64,000 nucleotides of DNA from Apoda limacodes (Eukaryota; Arthropoda; Insecta; Lepidoptera; Limacodidae): contig OX291543.1 of NCBI GenBank assembly GCA_946406115.1, positions 5,024,501 to 5,088,500 of the forward strand, written 5' to 3'. A program made the translations under genes and the position numbers. The notes beneath the pieces were generated by a model. That model saw only the letters and a list, made by a program, of their open reading frames with translations, made no database searches and was not told where the DNA came from. Every line of letters begins with the position of its first letter. Within the stretch, counting starts at the first letter, position 1. Positions 12,421-24,143 of the stretch are shown here, piece after piece.

Positions 12421-13119
12421 TGATGATACTTAATTCCGTTTTTGGGTATTAACCGTTTTCAAAACTTTTATTGTTTTAACAATGGTTGTTATAATTACAA
12501 GCAAATAGAAAATACTTTTACTCATTTTTCTGTAAATAATTAAATACCTATACATAAAGTATTATATGGATATTATTTTTAAGTATTATTAGATACTATA
12601 TAAAAGATGTTATGAAAATTGTAACAATAAAAATGTTATTATTCCAAAATTAACGTGATTTTATTTTGTCATTATCATATATCTTCTAATTACAAAAGGT
12701 TGCAAATAAGTAGGCAAACCGCCACATGCTAAAGTAGATCCGCAACTGACAAAATATATACTAAGTATTTATTTTATACCTTGCTTTCCGCGTGCACATA
12801 TCAAGTACGCACCACTATTTCTAATCCAGATATGTGCTCCTGACGACACACCTACGCTCAACCTACCAGCTGTTTCTTGTGTGGGACTGTGACACAACTT
12901 TCCTGTGTTTTTCAGATTTTTAGAGCTAGGTCACGGTTAAATGTGACAAAATTTTCAACTATGGAAAATGAAAGCTACCAAATCTTCATCGTGCATTTTA
13001 GAAGAGCTATCCTACGACCTCCCTACCCCACTCAATGTGGTGCGCAAAAAATAATCCCTTGAGCATTAGTTTTTTTCTGAAATTAATTAATACATAAGAC
13101 ACCTTCCTGTAAAATTTCT

Positions 13120-13330
13120 TTGGAATGGATACAAAAATCAAATTATGTATAAGGCTGTAAAATACTGACGGACATGCATGACGAAACTATAAGGGTTTTA
13201 GCTTTTGCTATTTGGCTACGGAACCTTAAAAATAGCGGAATTATAATGCTGGTACGGGCGTGACGGACGCACATGACGTAACTCGAAGGCATCCATTTTT
13301 GCTATTTGTCTATAGAACCTTTAAAGAGCA
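13120..13330. repeat. Interspersed repeat R2, two partial copies
   Basis: Two short blocks repeat the ACGGACATGCATGACG...CTATTTGGCTACGGAACC pattern at 13168-13225 and 13255-13325, a tandem or overlapping pair of decayed R2 copies. Confidence 0.45.
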
Positions 13331-13649
13331 AACACTTTTTAACGTAAGCAAAGCCGCGCGGCAACCTTGCGCTTTGGAACAATAAAATACTTCCTCCTTT
13401 GCCTTATCACGACGCTGTCTGTGTCTGACTCATCGGTAACAGCTACCTACTTCAATAGTTTACCATGCATTTCGTCATACAACCACAAAGAAATACATCG
13501 ACAAAACAAACAATACTAAGAAGCGAGATAGCTGCAGGTATTAATGCGTCACTCGTATTTACGTCTCTTTTAAGCCGACTTCATATTCTTAATATCGGAA
13601 CTTTTTTCAATGGTGTGACGAATTAATAAAAAAATAAATAATATCTTTA

Positions 13650-13892
13650 GACATTACACACAGCTCCGTCCCAAACTAAACAAAGCTTGTGCTATGGATA
13701 CCAGAAATAAAGATACCAGACGATACAAATTTATATATATCCTTTTTTTGCAAATACATACACATAATATACATAGAAAACAACCAGTCTAGTAATAAAC
13801 ACAAATAATAAATGTTTGTATTGTGCGGGAATCGAACCCACGCCCTTCGATTCAGCAGTCGGGTCGTCACAAACGGAGCCGACTAAGCTGTA
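13650..13892 (-). mobile_element. tRNA-derived SINE
   Basis: On the minus strand an A-box CAGCTTAGTCGG (13879-13890) and a B-box GGTTCGATTCCC (13827-13838) are spaced as in a tRNA head. They are followed by an unrelated body and a tail (TTAGTTTGGGAC near 13670), then AT-rich sequence with TATTATTTATT. Read as a tRNA, the acceptor and anticodon arms do not pair well, so this is a SINE and not a tRNA gene. Confidence 0.7.
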
Positions 13893-16800
13893 TTTATAGA
13901 CAGACCGATATTAAACGTAAATTTAAACCAACGACGGTCGTGCTCAGTACTGAATGGGTATCCACAAATCACTTGTGGCTCATTTTTCTGATTCTTGTGT
14001 TTTTGAGGGCACGTCAAACGGTCGGGTCGGGCTGTCGTCATATAGCGCTAGTTTGGGGCCTTATGAGCGGCTTAAGTAGAATGGCCACTAGCTCGACAAC
14101 GTCTCCAATTCGCATTGGTACAGCGCCTAAGCCTACATTAGGGCGGGCGTTTAGGTCGGTACATCTAGCAAATGCTATACGTCTACGACCCACGCGCCAC
14201 GTGGAACCTGATAAAATAATTTGATATACCTACGAGTGTAGGCAACCATAAATATCAATTGATATATATATCCGATCCGATATATATCATGCTCACCCTG
14301 GTCTTTAATAAACCTATTCCACCCATACGTGCTGCGAGATCATTGATAAAGATTAGAAACGTGACAGACAATGAGTTAGGTCTGCAACATATTTGGCCGG
14401 GAAGCTTATTCCGAAAAGTCTCGAGAACTCGGTCCCGCGTTTTTGGGGGCAATATGTATAAAACAATATCTTGATGCTCTAGATCTATTTAGATCTCTAG
14501 ACCTACTCCAGACTAAGATTACTACTGTCACTCAAGCTGCAAATTATTCAAGAGTTATACCTCAGTTCTTCCTTGAATCTCCTACTTTTTCAGTTGTGTA
14601 TGCATATTTCGTCATACACTCGAAGCATCGACAAATTGAAAGCTATGTTTTGTAATAATATTTAAGTTCTTTTTACTCTTACAAGTTGAAACTTTTTAAT
14701 GATGTTACGCTAATTTATCTAGATGTGGATCAAAGAAAGTTGCATTTATTCTTGTCTGTCGCAACACATCTCTAGATTACATTAGGACCGTTAGTTCGCG
14801 TGCTAATTAAATTCAATGACTTCACCTTTCAAATAAGAGTAAAATTGTCGGGCTAAAAGAAATCAATATTTATTAGGTAGGCCAGTGTTATAAGAAAATA
14901 AAAAAATGGCTAAGTGCGTTAGGGTTACGTAGAATGAAATCTGGAAAACTTATGAACCGAGTTTGGTCAAAATATAGGTAATTATCGTTAAAAGTATTTA
15001 GATATACAACTCTGTTTTCGAATTTTTTTAGATAACTCGTTTCAAAAGAGGGCGGCCGCAGACAGACGGAATGCCTTCCGGAATTCAGAGACAGAATTCT
15101 TATTACCTATGAAACTAAAACGGCCAGAATTACATACAAATCTATTCTACTTCGCCAATGACCTTTGAAGTACTTCAATTCAGGTCATTGTACTTCACAC
15201 ACATTATTCTGATTTTTCCGGGTATGATTTTTTTTAGATTCTTCAGTCAAAATGATACTTATAGGTATATTCCGTATAAATTGCGTATTTGAAAACTTCA
15301 GTGTGACTTCAAAACAAGCACATGCACACTCCAAAAATCAGATCCGTAAAAGAAATGCTCAGTTTACACTGCTGGGAGTGCTAGCGAGAAGACGTATCGC
15401 GTGACTAAAAGTTGCGTGTGCCGGCGTAATGTATGTTTGATACGAAAATTATTATGTGTGGAAAGCGAGCCAGGCCAATTCAAGAACTGGGAAAGGTGGA
15501 GTGGATAAAGGAAAAAGGAAGAAGTTGCCGTAGGAATCCCGCGCCAATTACCGAATATAGCACGGGCAGAGCCACTGGAAAAAGCTCATATATCAAACTA
15601 TTGCCAAGTGACACATGTACCTACTACAGTTCTTTTACGTAAGTGGGTACATAGAGTAGGTATGTGCGGCGCGGACGTAACAACGAATCAATAAAGCGCT
15701 CTGATTTTTGATAAAGGGATAGGTAACAAGAATAATGAAAGAACGAAGGAAATGCTTTTTATCCCGATTTCAGAAGTAGAAGATAAAAAGTAGCCTAGGT
15801 ATGTGTTTCTCCGTATCTTCAACTATCTCCGAACAAAATCTGAGATGCATTGGATGCTCCCATTACGGCAGGCTTGAGAAGTAACAAACGTTATAGAATT
15901 CCCGAGGGAACTATTGCATTTTCCGGGATGAAAATATGTGTGCAAAGTTTCATCCCGATACGTCGTGGTTAAAGCGTGATTGAGTAACAATACCAAACTT
16001 TATCATTTATAAAATTAGTGTCATGGGATGGGATAATATTATGTAAAACTAGCTTTGAGCCCGCGGTTTCACCCGTCCTAAATTTAGTTATCGGGGTAGG
16101 ATTTCAACGGCAACTTCTCAATTATAGAAAAAACCCAAGTCACCCTTGACGTTTTCAAATATCCTATGTGCTTCCTACGCACTCAAACTATCTCCATGCC
16201 AAATTTGTTTACGGTTTTACCCGCCCTAAATTCGGTATTCGGTCACACTTGACGTTTTCAAGTAGCCTATGTCCTTTTGCAGGACTCAAACTATCTCCAT
16301 ACCATATTTCATCTTAATCGGTACAGCGGTTTAAGCGTTAAGAGGTAGGTACCTAACACAGACTGAGTTACTTTTGCATCAGGTGCCGCAAAACTCATTA
16401 GGTACATTAATCGAGTAAAATTACTTTGCCTGATTTGATTACAACGCCTAGTATGAATTTACTTGTTATAACCTTAACTACTATCTTATTTAAGTGCCTG
16501 CAATGAAGGCACTACAAAAACATATGCGAAATAAATGTATGAAAACCATACCTTCTGTGCCCCTAGTGGACTTAATTGGGGCCTTTTTTTCTCAAAAGAT
16601 TATTCATTTATTATTCATTATATATTATAAAAAGATATTCTTAAAATGAAAGCGGGCCTGCTATTGTAGACTTTTGTCTATAGAAGCCAGGTAGGTATGC
16701 TGTCAGTATACTTATTTATCACAGCTAACGATAAAACTAAACTTAAGTGTCTTTGATAAATAATATTTAGATTCGACAAACCCTTATAGGTATCTTCCCT

Positions 16801-17064
16801 TGGCCTTGTTTGACTGACTTGAGGCCACCGTAGTCAAATACCTACATTGTTACAAAAAACTAATAACAAAAGTCAATGCCGAGGCCAAGACGATTCTTGA
16901 CCTAGAAAACTAGCTCTCTCGTATATACCCACCTACGTCACTTACGTAATTAGGTTGATAAGTTGCGTGCGCCCCCTTTAAGTTATTCGGACCACGATTT
17001 GGACTGAAGACTATGACGTCATTTGCGTAGGTTTTAAGTTTATTGTAACACCTAATTAGTCTTG
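13893..17064. other. Intergenic stretch, repeat debris
   Basis: No gene seen. On the minus strand near 14255-14452 a short piece reads FLIFINDLAARMGGIG, weakly like the INDL region of a reverse transcriptase. An R2-type block lies at 14890-15140 and R1-type blocks at 15895-16370. Other open frames (13823-14224, 15433-15642) have no recognisable domain. Confidence 0.5.
15895..16370 (+). repeat. Interspersed repeat R1, two adjoining copies
   Basis: 16050-16360 carries CCCGCGGTTTCACCC, then ATTTAGTTATCGGGGTAGG, and repeats the TTGACGTTTTCAA block twice (16150 and 16248). An adjoining end of another copy occupies 15895-16020. The same sequence is found at 35105-35815. Confidence 0.55.
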
Positions 17065-17145
17065 ATACCCGCGGTTTCGTCGTCTCAGCTGGAACACATT
17101 GACTGCTGAACATAGGCCTCCCCATGTGTCCATAACGGCCGATCC
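17065..17145 (-). mobile_element. RTE 3' end fragment
   Basis: The minus strand reads WTHGEAYVQQS, then a stop within SS*DDE, matching the GEAYVQQW ending of RTE ORFs. About 80 bases only. Confidence 0.5.
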
Positions 17146-18060
17146 TGAGGCTCTAACCAGACCTGTACACCTGGTAAGACTTAAGGTGATATCCTTAAAG
17201 CTTCGTAATTATCAAAACTCTAAAAACGGTTTCTTAGTAGTGACCCCCTCCCACCCCTTTTTAATAAGGGAAAGGCCCAGCAGGGAAGAAGCTATGATGA
17301 GCGTCGAGTGTGGTGTGGGCCCACCACACCGTTACAATTTTGAACAATACAAATCAAACCTCAATAACTAAATCACCCATTTTATATCTCATAAAAAATA
17401 TTGTACGGAACTAATACCATTGACGTGGGACTTGCTGTATACAGTTCAAAGTTCAGTTTAGGGTTGACAGCAATAAACAGCTGATCTCTGTCATTGACAT
17501 AAATAAGCACTGAACTCATTTTTATTTAGCTCATACAATGACTAACACAGGAAGCAGTTGATGATACACATTTCTACGAATGAAAGGAAAGTAGAATAGA
17601 TTAATAAAGGAGCGGGAAAGTATTGTCTCTACAATGAGGCAGGTAAATCGACGTGGATTGTAATTTTCCACTTGCCTAGGCTTTTGCTTTTACTTTCACT
17701 ACTGTTCTTGATCCCGTTAGGTACTGTGTGCCACCGAAGCATAAATGAAAATCAACACTTACAAAAACATGTTTTTAATTGAAATACACATCAATATAAT
17801 CATACAGAAAATTTAAATGTCGTATAAAACAAATTATTACTATTTCGTTCGGCTTTAATTGCAACTAAAAGATTGTCCGAGTAGTACATCGGTGACAGCT
17901 TTAATTGATCAAAAAATACTTTATTTATATTACACGGGGTCAGAAAGGCACGGGGCGCAGTAGGCCTAAGTGGCCTCACTATTCGATCTTCTCTGTAAAC
18001 GTCGGTGCTTTCTAAATACATATTCGATAAGATTATTATGATAATAACGCGCACATTATA
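17146..18060. other. Intergenic stretch, nothing recognised
   Basis: No exon, repeat of known kind or promoter recognised. It includes the region 3' of eIF1 on the minus strand. Confidence 0.5.
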
Positions 18061-18066
18061 TTTATT
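18061..18066 (-). terminator. Candidate poly(A) signal of eIF1
   Basis: TTTATT on the plus strand, i.e. AATAAA on the minus strand, 61 bases after the eIF1 stop codon. Confidence 0.5.
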
Positions 18067-18126
18067 ATTAGAAGACTATTATGATTCCACGATGCGATAA
18101 AACATTTTAAGATAGACACTTGCGGC

Positions 18127-18459
18127 TTAGAAGCCGTGCACTTTAAGCTGCTCGGGTTTGACGAGCCCGGACTTGGTGAGCCACTGACAAATGTTTTCGC
18201 GCTGGTCACCTTGAAGCTGTAGCACCTCGCCGTATTCTGGGTGCTCCACGACCGTACCGTTGCACGCGAACTCCTTCTTGCATGCCCGCACGATCTTCTT
18301 CAGGTCATATTCCGATGACAGGCCTTGCACTGTGGTTAATGTCTTACGCCCGTTCCGTTGCTGGATTCGGACGTGGACTAATCCGTCTTGAACATCATCT
18401 TCCGAGCTTTTGATAGCATCGGCGAATGGGTCGAATGTGTTGAGATTCTGGATGGACAT
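18127..18459 (-). CDS. eIF1: Eukaryotic translation initiation factor 1 (eIF1/SUI1)
   Basis: Intact 110-codon single-exon ORF, the usual length of animal eIF1. eIF1 binds the 40S P-site region in the 43S complex and enforces accurate start-codon selection during scanning. Visible SUI1 hallmarks: the N-terminal tail MSIQNLNTFDPFADA, the beta-hairpin stretch RIQQRNGRKTLTTVQG, the LKKIVRACKKEFACNGTV helix and EYGEVLQLQGDQRENI near the end, finishing KVHGF. There is no intron, and no downstream A-tract or frame break, so it is more likely the functional gene than a retrocopy, although eIF1 retrocopies exist in animals. A PEBP retrocopy sits 266 bases upstream on the same strand, within what would be its promoter region. 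Confidence 0.93.
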   Translation of the reverse strand: MSIQNLNTFDPFADAIKSSEDDVQDGLVHVRIQQRNGRKTLTTVQGLSSEYDLKKIVRACKKEFACNGTVVEHPEYGEVLQLQGDQRENICQWLTKSGLVKPEQLKVHGF

Positions 18460-18724
18460 ACGATTGAACGTAGCGACTCTTTGTTCTAATGAAACTCTGC
18501 GATACTACGCACGATATATTTCTCACTGATGTGCTAATTGATAGCTCGCAGGCAAAGTAACGACAACGACTAATTTACGCAAGCTTCAGAAATGTAATGG
18601 CGGCGAAGAAATGGCGGACAGAAAAAAAAAAGAACTAATCACGCACGCGGAGACGGAAATTATCGATTGAACCATAGACAAATCCTTTTTTTTTTTTTAA
18701 TTTAAACGCTTAGGAGATTGTATT

Positions 18725-19281
18725 TTAGCCCTTTAATTTTGCATATAATTTTGGTACATAGTCATCATACTGTGCCAAATAAAAGTTTCCTACTATTGGT
18801 GCCCCCAATTTATACTGTTGCGCAAATTTGGAAATTGAAAACTTTCCTCTTTTATCACCAGAATTATTAGGAAGCTTCGGTACTTTAGAAAAATCGCATT
18901 TTTCAGGTTGTTTGTAAATCAGAAATACGTAACGATGCAGCCAGTTCCTTTTGGTGGGCCTGATCCAATATATTCAGACAATACTTCACATTTGTTCATA
19001 TCACCACCTTGAATGTTTCCCACAAGCCAATGATGCCATTCACGAAATTTAGGTTTTTCACGGCTTGGTGCATCGGGATCAACCATTGTCAATGTATAAT
19101 ATTCATTGTCCTTTGCTGACCATTTAACGTTTGGTTTATCTTTAACTTGTGTAGGCGTTAGTTCCTTACCCATAACAACTTTTACACTGGAATATTCAAC
19201 ATCAAGCAATTCAGAAGGTGCTGTAGTAAGTATATCTGGCACTATGCAGTGCTTCTTAAAAAGTGTTTGAATATCAGACAT
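18725..19281 (-). pseudogene. Phosphatidylethanolamine-binding protein (PEBP) retrocopy with a 1-base deletion
   Basis: PEBP-family proteins bind phospholipids and, in some cases, inhibit kinases such as Raf. The first 120 codons from the ATG at 19281 are open and contain the ligand-pocket motif [16 protein letters not shown] and [11 protein letters not shown]. At 18940-18942 one base is missing inside the GTG(L)HR motif. The frame then reads GCIVTYF and stops at 18919-18921. In the shifted frame the rest of the family continues ([38 protein letters not shown]) to a TAA at 18725-18727. The whole is about 185 codons, normal for the family. There is no intron, although insect PEBP genes usually have them, and an A13 run follows the stop by about 27 bases (T run at 18687-18699 on the plus strand). 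That points to a processed pseudogene; a sequencing error at the single base is the main alternative. No clear target duplication was found. Confidence 0.75.
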
Positions 19282-19299
19282 TCCTATCGTTTAATTGTA

Positions 19300-20418
19300 T
19301 TTCACTTCGATTTTGATTTGTTAAAATCAGATATGGTTGCTTAGTTACCAATCACAGAATACAGGAATGCCTGAGTAGATATAGAAATACTATAGATGGA
19401 TCACAGTAAGTTGAACAAAAGACCTATGAACAGTGCTTGTCATTCTAATGCTATTTTTACGTGTATTATAAAGAGATACATATACCGTTCGCGAATGTCA
19501 TCAAGACTCGATACCGTTCAAAAACGCGTAGAGTTGACGGCTATATTTGATAAAAAAAGGTCAAAACAATGTTTCAGAATTAAGAAAAATTAAATTATTA
19601 AATTTATTTTTTTTACAATACGTTTCAATGTACTTGTATTCGGATTGTTTTAAACTTGAAACATCGAATTTACTAAGTAGATCGAAGTATTAAGTTTTAG
19701 TTTTCTTTAGATTCTTTAGTAAATAGTCCTAAATTCCTCAACATTCAGGACTTAAAATTTAGTTGTTTAGAAACAAAAATCCTATTTATTTTAAATTTTT
19801 CTGTCATAAGACACGACATTAGAAATTAAGAGCGCTTACAAATAGGAAAGCAATGTTACAAATGAATAAATAAATAACAAAATAATAACAATAAGTTTTA
19901 TAAAGATAAAAAATTAAACCAGCAAGTACCTGTCTAGTTGGTGAAAAAATCAAGATGATATTTGATAACTTGTTCATAATCAAATATTGTGAAGAAAAAA
20001 CTAAAACTTCAATTAAAGTTTAGTGTTCTCTTGGCTCTACATTGGTACTTCAAATTAATTGAAAGTGGAAACATTGATTCAACTTGACAGATATAACTTG
20101 GTAAGCCGTTCAAAAACCTTAGGGTACAGTTAGGAACCCGATGAAGTTACTCGTTTTTGAACGCAACCCAGTAGCGGTGCGGCCCATAGAGTACATTATA
20201 TATGCGGCCTCTTTATTCTTTACTCTGTGACTGTTGTGTTTGAATTTGAAAATTTGTTTTAGTTGTGACAGGAACGGATAGGATACATTTATAATTTGTT
20301 TTTTTGCTCTGTGTTTCTTGTATTTTAAAATACTTTTCTATTATGTAATTGTAACTCATAATAAAATAATTATTTTACATTTTAAAATATTCATACTTGT
20401 CTTAACCTAAGTTTGATT
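19300..20418. other. Intergenic / upstream region of the 20419 gene
   Basis: AT-rich, with no exon seen apart from the probable 5' UTR of the following gene. No TATA box at a convincing position was seen. Confidence 0.45.
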
Positions 20419-20893
20419 ATGGGTAAGTCTCGACGAAGTAACTCTAATTTTTTGTTGTGTTTGAAATATTTATCAAATATTACTCGGTTACTCACTGTTT
20501 GTTTCAGATATAGAAGAAAACTGTGAAAACCTTATGAGTGTTGTAGTAGAATCTCGGAAGATATACGGTAAGGCGTGTGTAGATTATGAAGATAAGTCTA
20601 TGTTAATGAAGAAAAAACTTCTAAATTTGAAATTAAAAACTATCTCAAATTATAACTTCAAACCCAAAATTCCTATACCGAACATAGATGTTGAAAACAT
20701 CCATCAAGATATTGAAGAATTTGCTTTGGAAATAATGGAAAAACAAAAGAGAATTGACAATCTTAAGAAAAACCTTAAAAATACCCAAGATGTTGTAAAC
20801 CAGTTAAAGAAGGACACATTTGGCAAATTATTACGGAAGCCTTTAAATGCTGAAGCTATGTTAGCAGAAGCAAAGAGTAAATATAAAACTTAA
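20419..20893 (+). CDS. Small helical (coiled-coil) protein, unknown function, two exons
   Basis: Exon 1 contributes only ATGG (20419-20422), followed by a consensus GTAAGT donor. The 85-base intron ends TTTGTTTCAG and exon 2 runs 20508-20893. The product is 129 residues beginning MDIEENCENLMSVVVES. An ATG in exon 2 (20534) would give 119 residues; the spliced start is preferred because the donor and acceptor are both strong and the frame continues. Residues about 65-110 (IHQDIEEFALEIMEKQKRID and the following LKKNLKNTQDVVNQLKK) look like an amphipathic helix or coiled coil. The tail is Lys-rich. No signal peptide or membrane segment is visible. AATAAA lies 65 bases downstream. I do not recognise the family; small kinetochore or cytoskeletal subunits have this look, but that is only a resemblance. 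Confidence 0.7.
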
Positions 20894-20957
20894 TGTTATT
20901 AGTGTATTTCTTATAGTTTCTCCGATTTGTAAACTGCATTTAAACTATAAATGTTTT

Positions 20958-20963
20958 AATAAA
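20958..20963 (+). terminator. Poly(A) signal of the 20419 gene
   Basis: AATAAA 65 bases after the stop codon, in an AT-rich context. Confidence 0.6.
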
Positions 20964-23900
20964 ACTTGTTGCATCACAATAGTCATGTTTATTGTTCAAG
21001 GTTAAGTTAAACATTTAATGGCAATATGCAATGATATGTAACATTCCATCACTAGGTAAAATCTAATATAACAATTAGGGTGTTGCATCTAGTTAGATAT
21101 GTAGTTACATAGCAGAATTGTGGGTCCAGATCAGTATGCATTTCATTAGCGTTTGGGAGCAAAATTATAGCAAAATCTAATGTTAAGCTTTTCATTTAAG
21201 TCTTGCTGCAAGTTAGAGAGCCCATGGCCAGACCACTTACTGTATTTTATAATAATAAAACCCTATATTTTCTTAATTTGCTCTTTTGTACCTACTGTAT
21301 ACAAAATAGGAACTTTGAAGTCCAAACTCTGGTTCTTATATAACATCCTGCTATGTAGATAGGTAGATGTTTGAAAAAAAAATCCTGAAGCTGAAAATGG
21401 TTCAGATTACATTCAGCAAATTTCTTTTTGTGCCTAAAACAATGCAGCTATAGCCCTGAAACAGCTGTTTAAAAATACCAGAAGAAAGAATAAAAATAGA
21501 GATAAATGGTTTTTATCACTTTATTTCTGACAAACCCAGAAATTAATCTTGCAAATTCTTAATTCATTATATTTGTTTTCGGTTTAAAAATGGTATATGA
21601 ATTTAAAATCAAATTAAATTAGTTATAACATTTAATAACAATTTCAGATATTAACACATAATTTATGACTAACTTATTATTAATATGTTAAATCCAAAAA
21701 GCCTGTTCCTATTTTCCAACTATTGATGTTCGACAGTAACTGCAGTGATTCCAACTACCTATTTGTTAATTTTGAACAATAACAATAAGTAACTTGTACT
21801 ATGTTTGAACTGTAGGCACAGATGAGATACTAAATTATTACCCTAAAATTATTGCCTCTGTGGCCCAACTCTGAGTGTGCTACAACTCTCAGTCACATAC
21901 TACACTCAACATACTCACACAAGTTAAATTAAAAAAAAACAAGATTTTTTTTCTTAAATTACAAAGTAACAAAATATTACAAAATATGTATTTTTGTGTA
22001 CTTGTAATGTATGTGTATTCATAAATTATGAAGGGTTCAAGAAATATATTTTCTTGTACTAACAGAGTATATCTGGTACTACTCAAGTAATGTATGTGGT
22101 TTTGCCTGTTTTTATGTGTTCCTTTATTTGTTCACGGAATCTTAGGCTATACTTAGTCTACCATGACTTAGTGCCGGTGGATGTAGGTATTATCAAATAC
22201 CTGTTATCAAACATTTAAACAAATATTATTTTGATAGGTATTACCTTGCTATCCCTAGATAGGTACCTATTATTCAAATAAAGTTAAAAACAAACTAGGT
22301 TTTGTCAGACAAGACTATGAAATCATGCATCATTACAAGTATTACAATAATTACAACAGACAAACATTACAAAACCTCAGAAGAAAGAAAGAACAACCTT
22401 CTCAGTGCAAAATATCACCAAATCATAAAAACTAAATTTTACATACTAGGGCTGTATAAACAAGAGCTTTGTATTTTCAAATCAAAAACAGTACCCTAAT
22501 TTTCAGGGAATCACCATTCTATGATGTCCCGGGGAAGGACATCATAGGCTTCTTAAAAATGTCAAGTATGAGTCGTTATTTTTATAATTGAGAAGTTGCT
22601 GCAAAAGTCCTACACTGATAACCGAATTTAGGGCCGGTAAAACCGTGGGAAAAAGCTAGTAATAATATAAGTTAAATTTTGGTTACTAATGCAGTAGACA
22701 AAAGTTAAAAAGACATTAGTTTATGACAAGAATTATGAATTAAGTAATTCTTTAAAAATTAATAACTATAATTTAAATAAAGGTTAATTTATTTAAGTTC
22801 GATTTACTAATCAATGTTTTTGTGCCAAGTCTATTTAATTTTTGTCCATTGCATAAACTGACCATTAATTTTTAATTCAAAACGGGACATTGGTTTATTT
22901 ATGGCAATAAGTAAGTTTAAAAGCAACTTTTTAATGTTCACTATCTAGAAAAAGTAAGTAATTTGTGATCACAATTTGTTATAATTAAGGGGATGATAAA
23001 CGCCAGTTAAGGAAGTCAAGTATAAAAAAAGCTAAAATCCATCTTAAGCCCGCTGTTATAAAATATAAGGTTGAACTTTGCTTCTTAGTTGAAGAATTAT
23101 TTTCTTAATTTATAAAATTCTTTTTTTTTTAATTCGGTACAATTTTTCTTTTAAATAAGTTCTTTCCCTGTCCTCTGTATTTTTCTGTGATTTGTAGTAT
23201 GTACCACTTCTTCAATCTAGAACAAGTAAGATGTTTCTGTTTTGGGATATTAGGGTGTAGGGTCTTAAAATAATTAAATATATTATATGCATCGGCGAAC
23301 GTCGACGACACGGTCTCGCACTCTTTGGAAAACGGGACTTTTATGCGTCCCGGGGCTTTGTTTTGGGACAATGGGACAGGTAACAGGACAGGACGTATGG
23401 TCAGCTTACCTTTGCGTTACTGAAAAATGCGAAATTTAAAAAAGTATGAAAATTAAGGAAGAGACATTACTTACAATATTTTAGGATCTTAACTGCTTTA
23501 AGTAATATTGAAGCATTAAATTATGTTACTTTATGTTATTTTAGCAGATATTTACTAAAATATTTAAAAAAAGTCGGGGACAAAATTGTGTAAAGTTTAT
23601 AAGTTAATTGACCCCTTAAGAATAAGTTATACAAGCAAAAATTTTCAATGATGGAGTTAGTGACAACACTATTTTTATTAGTAATGTAATGGCTTTTAAA
23701 TGCCTTATACACTACCAGTGGTGCAAGCTGATGGTGTCAATGGTCCACAACGATGCCGGTGCCCATCGACTGAGCGAATACAAGAAACAAAAGGGGCGGG
23801 GCTTAAACTGCAGCTTCTGACAAGCGCGTGAAAAACATGAGCGTTACAAAAACATGACTGACGCGCCGAGCTAATTTATGTGCTTATTGTTCATTCAGTA

Positions 23901-23977
23901 ATTGCAAAAAAATGTCTAGGTGAGGTAAATATATCTGTGACAAATTAAACTCAATGAACGATAGTATTAAATCAGTA
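20964..23977. other. Intergenic stretch, no gene seen
   Basis: AT-rich with short open frames only. An R1 copy in reverse lies at 22600-22665. Near 23140-23330 the minus strand reads PNIPKQKHLTCSRLKKWYI, which resembles a piece at 29250-29345 and is probably a transposon ORF remnant. Confidence 0.5.
23140..23330 (-). repeat. Remnant of a transposon ORF, family shared with 29250-29345
   Basis: The minus strand reads PNIPKQKHLTC then SRLKKWYI. The 29250-29345 copy reads [12 protein letters not shown] then SRLNKWRI. Nucleotide identity is clear over about 80 bases. The original element is not identified. Confidence 0.4.
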
Positions 23978-23983
23978 TTTATT
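23978..23983 (-). terminator. Candidate poly(A) signal of the centrin gene
   Basis: TTTATT on the plus strand (AATAAA on the minus strand), 161 bases past the centrin stop codon. Confidence 0.35.
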
Positions 23984-24143
23984 TCAGATGATGCAAATAC
24001 ATGTTACTTATTTTAATTTTTTTTCTTAAATCCCATTATTGTCAAAAAAAATGTTTTTTTTATATCAAAATTATATGTGACATGCTAGCGGTACCTTCTT
24101 AAATTACTACCACACAGGTATCATAAATTAGAAATTGAAAATA

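Larger units (their letters stand above)
8957..13640. other. Intergenic stretch, repeats only
   Basis: About 4.7 kb with no credible exon. Open frames here (for example 10565-10750, 11249-11536, 12877-13062) are short, lack domain features, and run through repeat-like sequence. It holds an R1 repeat at 9170-9395, a low-copy repeat at 10340-10440 shared with the DPY19 intron, and R2-type debris at 11940-12420 and 13120-13330. Confidence 0.55.

Noticed and set aside
13823..13892. tRNA gene on the minus strand
   Set aside because: A and B boxes are present but the cloverleaf arms do not pair and a SINE body follows.
13823..14224. 133-codon plus-strand ORF
   Set aside because: Its first part is the antisense of a SINE and the rest has no recognised family.
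14255..14452. Reverse transcriptase (FLIFINDLAARMGG) on the minus strand
   Set aside because: Only one short weak motif; kept as a remark, not as an element.
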